Assembly (NCBI RefSeq): GCF_024713975.1
Contig: NC_091097.1
Span: forward strand, 6,104,861 to 6,168,860
Origin: Paralichthys olivaceus
Lineage: Eukaryota; Chordata; Actinopteri; Pleuronectiformes; Paralichthyidae
Direction: 5' to 3'
DNA length: 64,000 bases
This document shows, piece by piece, positions 1 to 20,366 of the stretch (position 1 is its first letter; the number at the start of each line of letters is the position of its first letter). The position numbers and the translations under genes are program-made. The notes beneath the pieces were generated by a model. The model was not told the DNA's origin, searched no databases, and worked only from the letters and a program-made list of their open reading frames with translations.

Positions 1-3000
1 TCTTTCTTAACTATGGGCTCTACTTTAAGCTCTGTCTGTAAGAGCTCCTCTTTGCTGTCCACCTCCCAAATATCCTCCATCTTTCTACGTAGTTTAATTG
101 TTGGTAGCGAAAAACCATTAAAATCCAATTCTGGCTCTTGTTTCTGTTGTGACCCGGTTTCATACAAGCAGCAATTCTTTATGAAGCGATCTTCTATTTT
201 CGTTTCAACTACAGTCGGCAAAGATTCCTTGTAATTTTTTTCACACACCATTTTTTCAGGCAGCTGCTCGACGCCAGCCGAAAGCTCCCCATCACGCTTC
301 TCTGTGATTTCTACTTTGTCACCAAATGCTTCAGGTGCAATTTCAACATTTTGGACGTCTCCGCCTTTCTCTAATTTTGCTTCTTGGGCGAGATTTACTC
401 CTTGCCTTTCACACAACCTCTTGCCTCGTTTTTTCAAACGATGCAATCTGTTCTTTGACTTCTTGCAAGCCTGCACATGAGCCTGGGCTGCCTCCATCTC
501 TGTGTTTAAAAGCGATACAGAATCCATGATTGCTTTAAAAGGATCGCACGTCACCAACTCGTTCCCCTTCTCTGTTTTTAACGCTATATTTTCAAGTCCT
601 GCAGTTTGCATCTCCCATACTCTGCCTTTCCTCCTTTTGAAACGAATCTTAAAATTAATGCCAGGCTTCGTGTCGTCAAGATCACTTTGATCGATCAATG
701 TTTCATCCTCATCTTTCTTTAAAAATCGGTTTGAATGTGAATTGTTCCCCAAAATCTCTTGGATTTTTTCTGGGTTCTCCATTTGTTTGTCCTTTGCAAG
801 CTTATGACTATTGAGTGTCCGGGCTTTGTCAATGTCATAATCTAGCTTCTCAGGTTTACACCTTCGAAACTTCCTCGATAAATGGCCTCGCTGAACTTCA
901 TTAGCTCGGGGGCGAAGCACTCTGATTAAGGAGTTCTGTTTTGTGATGCTCTTGGGATTTAACTTCTGGAGTTCTGTTCTTCTAAATCTTCTTTTAAATT
1001 CTCTTTTCACTTTCGTACCCTCCCCTGAACATGACGTCAAGTCCTGTCTCAGCAATGCAGACGAACTTAACTCAGTTCCTTCTTTAGGAGCTTGATCTGA
1101 AGCAGAATTCAAACCCTGTTCAGAGTCTATCTCCACAGAACTGCGAAATGTACGTTTCTTCAGAGGTATGTTGGACTGTATGTGTGCCTGTGGATTGGTG
1201 TCTGCATGCAAACTATTTGTAGCCTTTGTTGAAATGAGTGACCTATGAGGTAGTGTGCTGAGGCAGGAGCCCAGTGGGTCTTTATGCCTCTGTGTTGACT
1301 GAAGATGTAAACTATCCTCACTCAACTTGGTCTTAACTGTAGCTGGAACCTCTTTGCTCAAGTGTCCCCTGGTGATTTGTTTATCATCTTTCGTTTTTGC
1401 TGCTCTGGGCCTCAGCTTTCGTCTCCTCCTACAGCTGCTCTGCTCTGTGCCTCCATTTATCTCTGTCTGTTCTGCTTCCTCCACAGCACTTTGCGTTTCT
1501 ATACAGGCTTGGGTAGATAACCTTCTTTCTACAACCTCCTCTGGTAGTCTCTTACCTATTAAGGGTTTCTCTCTTCTTAAAAAATCAGATAGCAGTACCT
1601 TTGCCTGCTTAATGACAATATCGCTTTGCCTATTTAGGGGATATTTACTCACACTACTCGCCAATTGTTCGGAGAGTTTAACAACTCCCTCCTCTGTACA
1701 CGCGTCCTTGACTTCATTTGTAACACACTGCACATTATTTTGTTCTGTAATTTTTTCACTGGACACTATTTTACATTCAGACTCATTCACTTCTTCTGGG
1801 GCTCTGTCACTTTTATATTCTATCACTGTAGCTGCAGCATTTGTCTCTACTTTCTCCACTTCAATTTTGCCTCTTACAATATCGTGCTGCTCTTTTTGTG
1901 TGCATCCCTTTTCTGTTTCTGACACAGTTTGTATCTCAATGACCTTGTCATTTCCCCTGTTCTCGCTTTGACAGGAGTCACCAACAGTTTCACTTGCATG
2001 TCGCTTTCTTAGATTTACTCTATCGGTGGCCTTAAAAAACATTTCCCTCACCCCTCTGTTACCTTCAGCTGTGCAGACCTCTGTTGCTCCTCCCTGATTC
2101 TGCTGAGATCTTGACACTCTTTTTTCTGACTTTACTGTCAGAGGCGCTGGTCTCGAACACTGGCTCTGCCTGCTCCTTCCTCTTATCTCCATTCTTGCTT
2201 TCCTGTCTTCACACGTCTTTTCTGCTTCTACAATTTGTGGCACTGATAACCTCGTTAGGTTGACTGTAAGGTATTGCTTCAATGATATCAATGGATTGTC
2301 CCCAGTTTTCTTCGATCTGCCCGTTACACTCTGACACACTTCTAAAAAAGATGGCGCGCTGATGGTCTTTTGCGCTGTTTGCTCAGCAGCTGGACTTTGA
2401 GCTGATTCAATGCTGCTGCCCTTGTTGCTTTGACTGTCTGTGATTGCCTTTTCAATCTTCTCCTGTTTTATTGCACTGCAGGTTTTCTCAACCTCCACAC
2501 GATCAGAGACTTTAGTGTTGCAAGCTGTGTTACTGGACCCAGTTTGCTGAGTGAGCATGGCTTGAACCATGCTCCTTGTTCTTGAAGAGGTCCTCATATG
2601 GACTGGTGGCTTGTCCACTACTTTGACAGACTTCCCATTCAGACTGGCTTTATTTACTGAAGGTCCTCTTTTCTGTTGATCTGATATGGGGGAATTTAGA
2701 GTGAAAGGCTTCAAGTTGACCACACTGCTGTTATTTTCGTCACCAGTGGAATTTAGAATACTCAGCCCGCTATCTTTTGGCTGCACTTCCTCCAGTCCCT
2801 GCAGCAAGGCCCTTTCTTTGCTTTTTGGATCCTTACAGCTGAGTAAGAAATCCACTGAGTGGCGCCGTATTCTGATTCTGAGGTCTCTCAGTGTAACTTG
2901 GGACAAGAGAGGAACCGCCCGATGCTGACTGACTGTGGGGGACTTCAATGGGTGCTTTCCTGACCGTCTGTGTTTCTCTCGTCTCCACTTCTTTGTTTGA

Positions 3001-3067
3001 CTCAGTTTTCTGTTCTTCAAGGCGTTTCTCCTCATCTGCTGGGTAAAGGAATTCCTTGAGGGGATGG
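1..3067 (-). CDS. kmt5c: Giant terminal exon of kmt5c (disordered C-terminal tail)
   Basis: Acceptor CATAG ends at 3068 and the exon continues the phase left by exon 7. I read every codon from 3065 to the left edge and found no stop, about 1021 codons. The sequence is rich in Lys, Arg, Glu, Ser and Thr with almost no hydrophobic core, so it is probably mostly disordered. Basic patches include [12 protein letters not shown] near 2880, [11 protein letters not shown] near 640 and [14 protein letters not shown] near 90. The last two resemble the short basic strands conserved in KMT5B/C tails. A helical, possibly coiled-coil stretch ([20 protein letters not shown]) lies near 520. The opposite strand also carries long ATG frames here, which are antisense shadows. 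Confidence 0.88.
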
Positions 3068-6000
3068 CTATGAATGAAAGAGAACAACAAAACAACGGTT
3101 GAACTTGAAGCTGCTCTATAGTACAGCATTTCAGTAAGGTGTGGGTAAAAGTTAACAAATTAAAATAGTGTTGAGGGTGTACAACGACTACACTGACTGT
3201 GAAATACATGTTTTAGCTTTAAAACAACATTACATTAAAGCAGCACTGTGATATATTACAAATGGTATGGTTCTACCACATCAATTTATAATTGGAATGA
3301 AAGTAGACAACAATGTAAATGAAACTAGAAATAGCCTAATAACCTCATTAAGACATACTGTATATAAAGCTACTCGCAAAGTAAGTGCTGCTTCCAGCAT
3401 CTGAAAATAAAATGTGTAAGAACCAAAACAGCTCTCATGTTGCATGTAATCCTCTTGTTGCAGTGCGCTACTTTTAAATTCTCAAAAGAACATCTTATTG
3501 AGTTCAAATTCAGTCTCAGGTAAATATCATATTCCATGTACAGTATTTGGTTCTGGATGATTACATTCACAGTTAATTACAAAGCAACTCTACACTCTTT
3601 ACTGTTTAAACAGAGTGACACAAAGTTGATCATTCACAGTAAACTGAGCTTTCTGGTGCAACATTGAGCTGAGGTGTCAAGTAGACGATAATGATTTATT
3701 TCTGCACGAGATAATGCAAAGCTGATTTTCAAACCGAAATCTCAATGACATTTGGACATGTCATCATAGAATTGGCATTTCTAAAACTACCTCTGTAGTG
3801 CTGACTGGGTTTTTAAGAAGCCAACATTATATCTTCTATTTGAAGTAGCTGACAGACAATATTTATTTTCAAACATTACAAGTGACTGATTTGAGAAAGA
3901 AAATCCTTTACTGGTTACCTTTAAAGATACCTGAGTGGATTCCTGGTATGATCGGCTTTGTAGGAAGGTGACACTTTTCTCTGTGGTGACGAAGGTATCG
4001 CTCTCTCAGGCTGTATTTCTGGCCCACAGAGTCATTTGTTTCTTCACACTCAGGCTGTTTCCCTCTGTTTCTGAAGTGACCCTCTCCATTCCTAAAATAA
4101 CAAAAGTACTTTTTTCATGTTGGATGCAAGAAAATCTTCAGTATTGAGCAAAAACTACAATAAAGTAGCTGTCTGATCCAATGATGGACACACCTCTCAC
4201 AGGTGCAGCATTCACACATTTCGTTGCCTTCGCCAAAAAAGCTGGCACCATAGTAACACGTGATCTCCTCCCCAGGTGAGATGGGACGAATCACCTCAAC
4301 ACAGGCGTTGTTCTTCTCACCAGGGACGAACTGAAAAAAATAGCACAAAAGACAAAGAAAGGTTGGTTCACCCAGGGGATACTTCAACACAGCAGATAGG
4401 AAGCACACTGACAATGTTATTCTGTTTCTAACACACAATTATAAATAAAACAATTATTAGACTGTATGAAGTAATAAAAAAAAATGTTCAACTCATCAAA
4501 ATCTTAAGTGACAGAGATGAAGTGAATATTGATGGTTACCTTGCAGTTTGGTTTGCAGTCTTCAGCCGAGAAAGACAAACAAAGAGAGACAAACAGAGAA
4601 AAACCAGATTAAGTTAACAATTAGAATTAATCAGTCCTGCATTTTTTACTGAATTCTTTCTGCAAAGTCGAAGGCTTAGCTTAATAACTCTCAAACATTA
4701 TGGACATATCCTGTCACAAACTGCCCTACGCAGTTGGAAGAACTAAAATTTCGATTCTAATTTCCATATTCATGTGATCAAATTATGAATTCAAATAATT
4801 ATATTACAAGTATAGTTCAGGCTGCAAAGAACAGTTATCTGCTGCCTATTGTGATCAACCAGTTATTCAAGTTTGTCCATAGCCACTTGCCCTCATTGAC
4901 TTTCTTACATGTCTTGTTTTGTTCTTCTTACAGTCCCATATCCAAAAATATTCAACTTATTATCAGTGAGGACTATAACCAGGAAATGCTAACATTTTAG
5001 AATATGGCATTGGTGCATTTTTGTTTAAACCATAAAACTATTCAATAACAAACCAAATAACTTGGAAATTCATTTCTGTTTTTTTCAACTTAACCACCTC
5101 ATAAATTCCACACTGAGCAGTCTGATTTTAGATTATGTTTAAGATTCAGCTCAAGTCATCACAATAAATAAACGCCCTCTACCAATGATTACACATTTTC
5201 TGGTGGTGCTTACAAATAATTAACGACAAATCAGTATTTTTAGTGCAACTATGCAACATACTTGTTTACCTATGTAAAGTAGGTAAACTGATACGAGGAA
5301 CTGTATAAGAGCTGACATAAAATAAAGGTTGAAGGAAATCAGGGAACTGCACAAGTCAGATATGGGAAGAGCAAGGAAGATTTAACATATTTGGCATTTT
5401 TGTATGTATAAATTATGTTCTACGTTTCTACAGTAAGAAGAATTTGGCTCTAATCCAGCTCTCAAACATATCAAAGAATTTATCTTTGCTAATTTGTACA
5501 GTATAAACATGGCATGTAAAGATCGAATCATCATTGTAAACCATATCAAAACTTTTTGAATATATAATGAGATCAGATTGTACATAAAATTATTATGGCT
5601 CTTTCATTAACTACAGTATTCACCAAGCATTAGAAAACAATTTACTCAGCCTTGTTTGTTGTGTTGTGTGAGCATGTGTAATTGAATAGGTGTCAATCAG
5701 TTTTATTGCGTTAAAATTTCCAACCTTGTGTTTTGATTATTGGTATGTGTGTTAACATTTGGATTACAGACTGCATCTTTACAAAAGCGCTCCTGGTGAA
5801 ATGTAGTGCTGATTAAACTCAGACTAGCCTTCCTATCAGCAATGACAACTTGAGTCGAGTCTGTTTGCATGTGTGTGTTCTGGGAAAGAGTGAGTCTCGA
5901 ATGCAAACAAACTAACCGTGGTTAATAAAAGCTGCAGGGCCAAGCCAGAGCTGAGCACAACGTTTGCGTGTGGAATACATCACACTGAAGTCGTTGACTC

Positions 6001-7166
6001 CTGCCCTCAGCACTGCACTGTCGGTGGGGCTCAGCTCTGCAATGCAGCCCAGCAGGACCTCCACCCGCTCTCCTGCAAACCTGCGGAGTAACAATATGAG
6101 GGTCACGAATCTCCAATTTAAAAAGTAACACACCATCTAGGAAACTCTGCTGTGACAGCGACAGTTGCTATTCTGCCACATGCTGCCTTATCAAATGCAA
6201 TGCTACATTTCTGAGTGATTACCAGTGCCTGGTTGAGGTTATCTTCGCCCCATTGGTCTCTGACGAGTATCTGTCGCAGGAGTCTATTTTCACGCCGCTA
6301 TCCAACAGGAAGGCACTGAGGTAGCGATAAACCTGCAGACATTGTAGATGGTGTAGATTGTGTTAATACATTCAAGTGGCAAATTCAAGAATTTATGGTA
6401 GCTTCCAGTGAACCTGTGATGTTATATGATACTGATTTGTAAGTTTAAACATGAGCTTACGTGTTGTCTCAGCAGCTCCTGCCGATGGCTTCCCAAAGCA
6501 CTGAAGTAGTCACCAGCCAGTTCACCCACTGTCAGCGCCTCAAACGTGGCATTGAAGTCATGCGTACGCTGAAAGCGCAGTAGGGTCTCTTTCAGGTTCC
6601 CCCATCGCCGGATCTCTGGAGGGGGACTTAAGGAGGGAAAAGCAGATAACAGCACATAAGAAGAGGAGTTCTAGTTTAAGCTGTTGCTGCATTATACAGA
6701 TAGGCACTCCTGTTATTTAACAACTGTTCATATAAAATTTTAATTCAGCAGCAGCACCAACTGTATCCTGAAGAATAACATCCAAGTTGGATCGACAACT
6801 CTCTGAAACATTTACAATAAAACTGAACAATGTAACTTTCAAGAAAGTAGGATTTATTGCAGGACAGTCTGCATTAGACTGCAACAGCTTTGGATAAGTG
6901 CAACCAAAACACAGACAAACGGGTGTTCGACCAGAGTAAACAGGCAAAGACTGAACTGATGTGAAATAGAAGTGCCTAATCGGGATTTGAAAAGAACTGA
7001 TCTGAGGAAGTGTTGGTTGTGCTGTCATGTTGCTTCATTTGACCTGACGTTACCTGATGTTCATCTTGTGGGTGCTGAAGCCCAGCAGAGGGTCCAGCAC
7101 CAAACCGGTGGCCAGGTCATCGGTCTCACACAGCTCCTTCACACTCATTCTAGTGCACCCGTCCAT
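1..7166 (-). CDS. kmt5c: Histone H4K20 methyltransferase KMT5C (SUV420H2-type), 3'-partial at left edge
   Basis: Expected role: nuclear enzyme that di- and trimethylates histone H4 Lys20 in heterochromatin. Exons I can join in phase (minus strand): 7166-7054, 6626-6461, 6332-6223, 6080-5917, 4559-4540, 4330-4194, 4091-3931, 3067-1. All introns are GT-AG. They give at least 1312 residues with no stop before the window edge. The N-terminus has the family motif [17 protein letters not shown]. The SET core reads LLGCIAEL...[33 protein letters not shown], spanning residues about 137-191, then GEEITCYYG and the post-SET cysteines CECCTCER near residue 237. KMT5C is preferred over KMT5B because of HVYRYL, CKPNCKFVP and ERNGEGHFR. 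The start at 7166 is the first ATG in frame with the motif; a second lies 6 codons on. The mammalian proteins are about 460 (KMT5C) and 885 (KMT5B) residues, so the tail is unusually long. Confidence 0.93.
4540..4559 (-). CDS. kmt5c: 20-nt microexon carrying the SET-domain NHxCxPNC motif
   Basis: The upstream exon ends with one base (G) of a split codon. These 20 nt complete DCKPNCK, which lies in the cofactor and pseudoknot core of the SET domain. Flanks are GAAG before the exon and GTAACC after it. Without this exon the frame shifts, so its inclusion is obligatory for a working enzyme. Confidence 0.85.
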
Positions 7167-8060
7167 TGCCTCCCACCATCAGCATGCTGCAATCACAGGG
7201 TCAAAGTAACGCTCTGACATCATCATCAAAAACAACAACAACAACAACAAACCATCAACAATTAGTTGTTTATTCATGCAGATCCATTCTGGAAATTACA
7301 GAACATTAGCTGCCGGCTGTGTTACTTTAGTCACACGAAGCCCACCACGCTCACTGTGATAAGTCCATCATCACGGTGTGTATGAGTTAGGAACGCGCCT
7401 GGGTTCCCCTATAGCTCCCATAGCACATTAGATTAGCATGTCCGCTTGCTGGGGAAATGGGTTATCAGATGAGGAAGCTAACATGGTAGCACCAGCTGAC
7501 TGCAGCTAACGTAACATGACTGCACCCGATCGCGAAATCCAGGTACTGAGAGCCGAGCTGTGGAGGATGCACTCTGGACAAGCGGCATTTGCAAACATAC
7601 CTGGGAGTCTTGTGTGGGCAACGAAAGTTTCGTCGGATGGACAATTAATCGCAAGCTCGTCGCTTGCTCTGGCTCCCGTCCGCCTAGCAGGGAAAGTTAG
7701 CCTAGCAGCTAGCTTCCCGCTAGCCCGAGCTGCCGCTTGCGAAAATGGAGTCTCCTCGTCACTTCTGGAATTTGCTGCTTTGTTGACGTTTGAAAAGTCC
7801 CAACCCGGACGTCAGGGGGCAGGAATGCGCCACACACGGTGAGCTCCGGGGCTGACAGGTCGGTGTTGTGCAGCTCGATCGCTGGTTGAGCACAGGCTTC
7901 GTTTTAGTTGCAAAAGTTGATGAGCTGCGTGCGGCGCAACCGAACTATCAGCAGGCCACGCCCACGCGTTGCGCTATTTGCTGAGGTCAAGGTTAATTTT
8001 ACAAATCAAACTGAGAGCTGTCCCATGATTGGCCAGACTCTTACACGGGCGGAGCCTGTG
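7167..8060 (-). promoter_or_regulatory. kmt5c: kmt5c 5' UTR and CpG-rich promoter region
   Basis: Upstream of the kmt5c start is a (CAA)n tract at about 7226-7250, then a GC/CpG-enriched stretch from about 7500 to 7970. An inverted CCAAT box (ATTGG) lies at about 8028. A noncoding first exon may lie here, but I cannot place the transcription start. Short ATG frames on both strands look like chance frames in CpG-rich DNA. Confidence 0.5.
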
Positions 8061-11000
8061 ACATCGTTAGGTTCGCCGTGTTGATAACAGGACTCAGTGT
8101 TTACTGAGGAAATCAGTTCATCAGAGATTCTCTCACCGGGAGTCAAACCACAGATCAGAGACATGAACACTATGAACATAAATAAATGAAAGCTGTTCAG
8201 TCCTGTTATTCGGAGTGAGATACTGAGCCTTCGTTATTAGCCAGTTCTAATTGTGAATTTAAGACGAACAGCTGAAATTAAAGGTTTTGTCAGCATCTTG
8301 TATTTTTCAACTGATCATTTTCTGCTTTTAATACACAACAATGCACAAAACCACCAGATCATCAGAGCCCATTACTGAGAGATTCCATTGTATCACGACC
8401 TGTTCATCAGCTTGACAGTGACAATTCTTATCTTGTATGTAGACGTTTGGTGGAGCAGGTATTAGAATTGACTTTATTAGATTTAATTGATAATGATCAA
8501 TTTACTTAAGAGGCAGATGTTTACATTACTACGATATAATGCATTATGATCTACTCAACATGCAGTCATGTGACCACATAAATCAATTGAAAATGAGATT
8601 ATTCATCATTACCTCATTAGATTAGGTTTTATCCAGAGTTATACTCGTGAACAAATTTGTATTTTGACCAAAAGCTCATCTGGAATGTTTTCAATCGAGC
8701 TCAAGAAGCTCCCTGTACCCTCACCCCCACCCCTTCCATTCTTTGGACAGGTTTCAACTAGTAAACCAGCCAGAGGAGTGCTACTGCATATTTTACAGGG
8801 TGTCATTCAAGTCCCAAGCAACTGCTACCTACAGCTTTAACTGGAAAGCATGCATCTCTTCTTTGTGACCACAAAGGCACCACCGTAGTGTTTCAGATTC
8901 CTGAATGAATTCATGTCAGATCATGATGAGCTATTTTCAAACAGAGACTGATGACTCTTTTGCCTCCCTGGGGGCAAAAGATACTCATCATCACTGTCTG
9001 CTAATGATTTGTAGATATTAGGTTTTTTGAACTTGTTCCCTTTCCCATCTCATTAACAGACTTATGTTTTTCTATTTTTGGTGATCTAACGTTGCCGCCT
9101 GATGAAGACTCATACATGAGTCTGATTCATAAATCAGCAGGATGATTTACGAGCTGGTGGGTGGTGACTTCACAATGGAGGAAGTTCTTCAGGCTTCGTT
9201 GTCATAAATCAGCAGCAACTATCAGACACCACTGGCAACTCTCAGCCACCACTGGCAACTCTCAGCCGCCTGATGTGAATGTTACAGATGTTTCATGAGA
9301 AACTTTTGCCACATTTTAGCAAGTACTTTATAAAAAGTAATGCAAATTCATCAACTTATTTTTTCATTCTTCATTCTGTCGCATACAACTGGTGAAGGGC
9401 TGCATAAAACAATGTATGTTTTGTTCTGGCTGCATTTTACAGGAAAGCAATGAACTGATGCCCAGTTTAGAGTCACTTATTAACATGTTTTTAAGCTGCT
9501 GTTTTAGGCTCATTGCCTCAGAGACTTTCTCAGAGCATGCTTTGAATTTTTGTATCCCAGCGAGTGACAGAAAACCATAAGAGATAAGCCAAAGTGAACA
9601 GATAAAGAGTGCAAGGACAGACATGCTGCCCAGCTCCTGCTCGAGCCTCACTTATATATAGGAAGACGCTGGGAGCATGAATGGAGACAAACTGTCTTCC
9701 CTTAGTTAGTTTTACTCTTTATGGACCAGTTTACTCCAAGCATGTTTATCTGACAGATTCTTTTTGATTGGATAAAGGTGATGTGGCATCTAAGCAGGAC
9801 ACATCTGAGAAATACATCAGTACACACACATGCACTATATGACTGAAGGAGTGTCTACCCTCAGGGAATCCAGACCTTCAACACACACACCTCACTTCAA
9901 CAATCCACCTGAAAAATGGAAAATAACTTTAAAATTTGTAGATATTTAATTTCTCTAACAATATTGATCCTTATTTCATCTATTTACTGTTTATTGTTAC
10001 AGAAACAGAACACCCTTCACATTTCACTGCAGGTTTTGCCTCAAATCTCTGTGCATGTGACAAATGATAAATCCTTGAATCTATATTATAATACACTGAT
10101 GTTTATCAGACAGTAGAGGCAGCCTATGCAAAACCAAAGGAGAAAGTTGTTGTTGGGAAATGACTTCAAGTCCCACCCAGGCGATGGCTCTTTCACTGAA
10201 AAAGAAAAGCGGACACAGATGTACAAATTCTATGTTTTTATTTCTACCATGTAACAGAGACAATTTGTGATTGTTATGAAATCAAATAAAAAATACTGTT
10301 AACTTCTGCTGTTTCCTTTTTTCTGTTAGTTGTAATAACCTAATCATTTCATATTATCTAACCAGTGACAGTGCCTGGTGCAAAACATCCCTGATTGATT
10401 AAAAAAACCCTACACTATAAGCTTTGCAGTGTCTAGCATTAAATTTAGTAAGTAAAAATATGAAAAAAGGTGATTAAAAGCAGATTACTGGTGATAACAG
10501 TAAATGTAGAAATGAAAAAATAATAAAGCAGAGGTTATACAGCTATGAAAATGGGAATGGAAGTGGCATTTATTGGAACTTTTATTCAGAGACGTTCCAT
10601 CTTTTATAGCACTATATTAACACCTGCATGAGTCACTCATTATTTTAAATTATTGACGACAATGTCTCCCCAGTGGAGATCATCTCCACATCATAATGCT
10701 CAGGCCTTATATTAACATTGACTTATGCTACCAGAATTTAATACCCGACATTTCTGTACATTTTCTTAAACAACATATGTGATATGTAACTTAATACAAG
10801 AATGGTGAGTCTGCATCATTAACAATGTAAAAAGAAAATAGCGTCAAAGCAACAGATCACTGTGAAGGTTAACCAGTGCGTCAAGACTGGGCTGAGCTCG
10901 TTTAAATGTATTTTTCATTCATTTTAAAATCTGCGGTCATCTGACTTATCTGTTATACTGGTGTTTAAAGCATGTGTTTTATTCATACTATACTGAACTA

Positions 11001-12340
11001 ATCTCACCACTGAACTTCATTTTCATGTGAATATCACTTCCTGAGTTGATCTAACTGGATGTAAATTGATTACGATTTCCAATAATGTTGTCTTCGCCCG
11101 CCCCACCCTGACACAACAACCGACGCAACGCTTAATGTTAATTGTGTTAGAAAGCACAGCAGGATTCCTTACTTTGTAATTTATTACATTACTTACAATA
11201 ATTTCTTTAAGAAAAAAAAAACATTTCGTTTCTGAGGTACTGAGGTGAAAACGTCTGGCAGAGAAAATGGAGGTGAAGCTTGAACTACATCTTCAATACC
11301 CTCTGCTAAAGTCTGCACTCGTGCACCACGCTCAGCTTGATCAACGATTACTGTGAGCCTGTGTGTTTACGCTTGGACAGAGGGCTGAAGAGTGAGGACA
11401 GACAGCAGGCAAATAAAAGACAGACCAATTATGTAATGATGGGAAGGGGAGGGGGTGTTTGGGTAACTATAAATGAGCAGTGAGACACTTTTTTTTTTCC
11501 CACCAGTTGCAACAGCCTGTGCTGACCTATGGACTGCTTTCACTGGCAAAACCCTGTACGCCAGCTGAAGTTAAAGGGGCTGCAAAATGGAGAACGTGAC
11601 ATAAAGTGATGGAGAGATAAAGCTTAAAATCTTCATGAGTCTGCTTTGAATCAAGGAAAGTGATGTCTGAGGGTTCAGTTGTCTTGGGTGTACTTGATCT
11701 GTGTGCATCTGAGCTGCTGAAAGAGAATGATGTTGTTAAAAGCGAGTATTTTACACAGCGATCCTACGCAACATCAAACTTATTTAATTGCTGAGCAGCA
11801 GGAGCTTTTTGTCAGGGAATCATCTGGCACTGAATCCAAAACTTTGAGATATAATCACAGGGGAATGTTTGGGCTCAGATTCTCCATCAGATTTAAAGGG
11901 CTGTGCCAACAAGTCTTCACTTCCACATTGTTCTATCGTGTATGCATCCCCCTGGTTTGCTGTGGCTTTATGGTTAAACAAGCCCATTCTTTTGTCAAAT
12001 GAAAAGGACTTGACTGAAGTGATTCACCATCTCATCTCCTTTTGAAAACTAAATAAAGAAAGAAGCTTTAAGCCATTTTCTCCTCAGTAGGCATCTAGAG
12101 TATACAGCACTATGTTTAAGTTGAGAGCAGAATAAATGCCAGATAACTGAGAGATGTCAGATCTCACATGGTATTTACGAGGCCATTAGCAGCAGCAGCT
12201 CAGTGAAAGAGCTTTCCTTGGGTTTCTAAACATGTGAATTGCCCTTTTGTTTCAACTGCAGGTAAACTGGGGCCAAAAATGACACTTTCGACCTTGGAAG
12301 CAATGGCAAACACAGAGTGATCAGCGTGGTAGAATAATTA
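8061..12340. other. Gene-free interval between the kmt5c promoter and the ppp1ca 3' end
   Basis: The interval is AT-rich with frequent stops in all frames. No splice-bounded coding exon, tRNA-like cloverleaf or long repeat was recognised. The only local structure noted is the short tandem duplication at about 9225-9267, described separately. Confidence 0.5.
9225..9267. repeat. Short tandem duplication, about 20-bp unit
   Basis: The unit CACCACTGGCAACTCTCAGC occurs twice in a row with nearly perfect identity. No gene is associated with it. Confidence 0.6.
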
Positions 12341-12349
12341 AAATAAATG

Positions 12350-13118
12350 GTTATTTTTATTCATCTTAACTTTCAGTGAACTAAAAACCAAAGAAGAAGA
12401 AAAAGAATTAAACCATGTCGGTTTCATATATCTACAACAGAAGCAAAACCATTTCACATCCATGACTGTTCTCAAATCAGTTTTCTAAAAGGAAAAGAAA
12501 AAGAAAGAAATAACATGTCTCATGGATTCACCTGCACATATTTCCACCTGTGCACCCAGTGTGTTTTATGTGCCATTTCTGTTTTACTCCACCTGCCCCG
12601 TGCCCACCCTTGTGCCCTCCCTGCCCAACCCCATCACATAGACACACACACAGACCTCTGAAACAGGATGTACAAAAGCTTGTGTTTAGCATTAAACAGT
12701 GCAGGGCCTTAACATAAACAGCCAAGGCTCCTTTCTCTTCCCCCTTCCTCTCCGCCTGCACCCAGGTTTGAATTTACATCATAGATAGGCTCCAACCAAC
12801 CTCTACAAAATGACAGGAAACAACAGAGGGTAGCCTACTGAAGGAAGAAAAAAATAACGCATATACAGAATATAGAAATTACTTCTGTATCAGTCGCACT
12901 TTTTATACACATCCGCACACAAGGAATTACACGCAAACAGCCAAACAAACTGTTAAAAATAGTTTTAGAGAGAAGAAATATGATTGAACCCTGGACACTT
13001 GTTTGCTTTTGTTGCTGTTTGGTGACGAGGGAGAAACAAGTTTGGGAGGTAGAGGGGAAAAAAAGAGCACTGGGCCGACAGGGGGGTGGCAGGTTGTTGG
13101 AGGAGAACCCAGTGGGTG
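12350..13118 (-). other. ppp1ca: ppp1ca 3' UTR with polyadenylation signal
   Basis: Minus-strand sequence after the ppp1ca stop. The first clear AATAAA on this strand is at 12361-12356, about 760 nt downstream of the stop. The extent is inferred from that signal. Confidence 0.5.

Positions 13119-20366
<7,248 letters not shown>

Noticed and set aside
1327-1971. 214-codon plus-strand frame, Ser/Leu/Phe-rich, opposite the kmt5c tail
   Set aside because: It is exactly antisense to the open kmt5c exon. Its composition is the complement of a Lys/Glu-rich frame, and it has no recognisable motif.
7516-7842. 108-codon plus-strand frame in the kmt5c promoter
   Set aside because: It lies in CpG-rich DNA where stop codons are scarce; no family motif and no splice context.
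9364-9651. 95-codon minus-strand frame in the gene-free interval
   Set aside because: No splice context, no motif and ordinary AT-rich composition.
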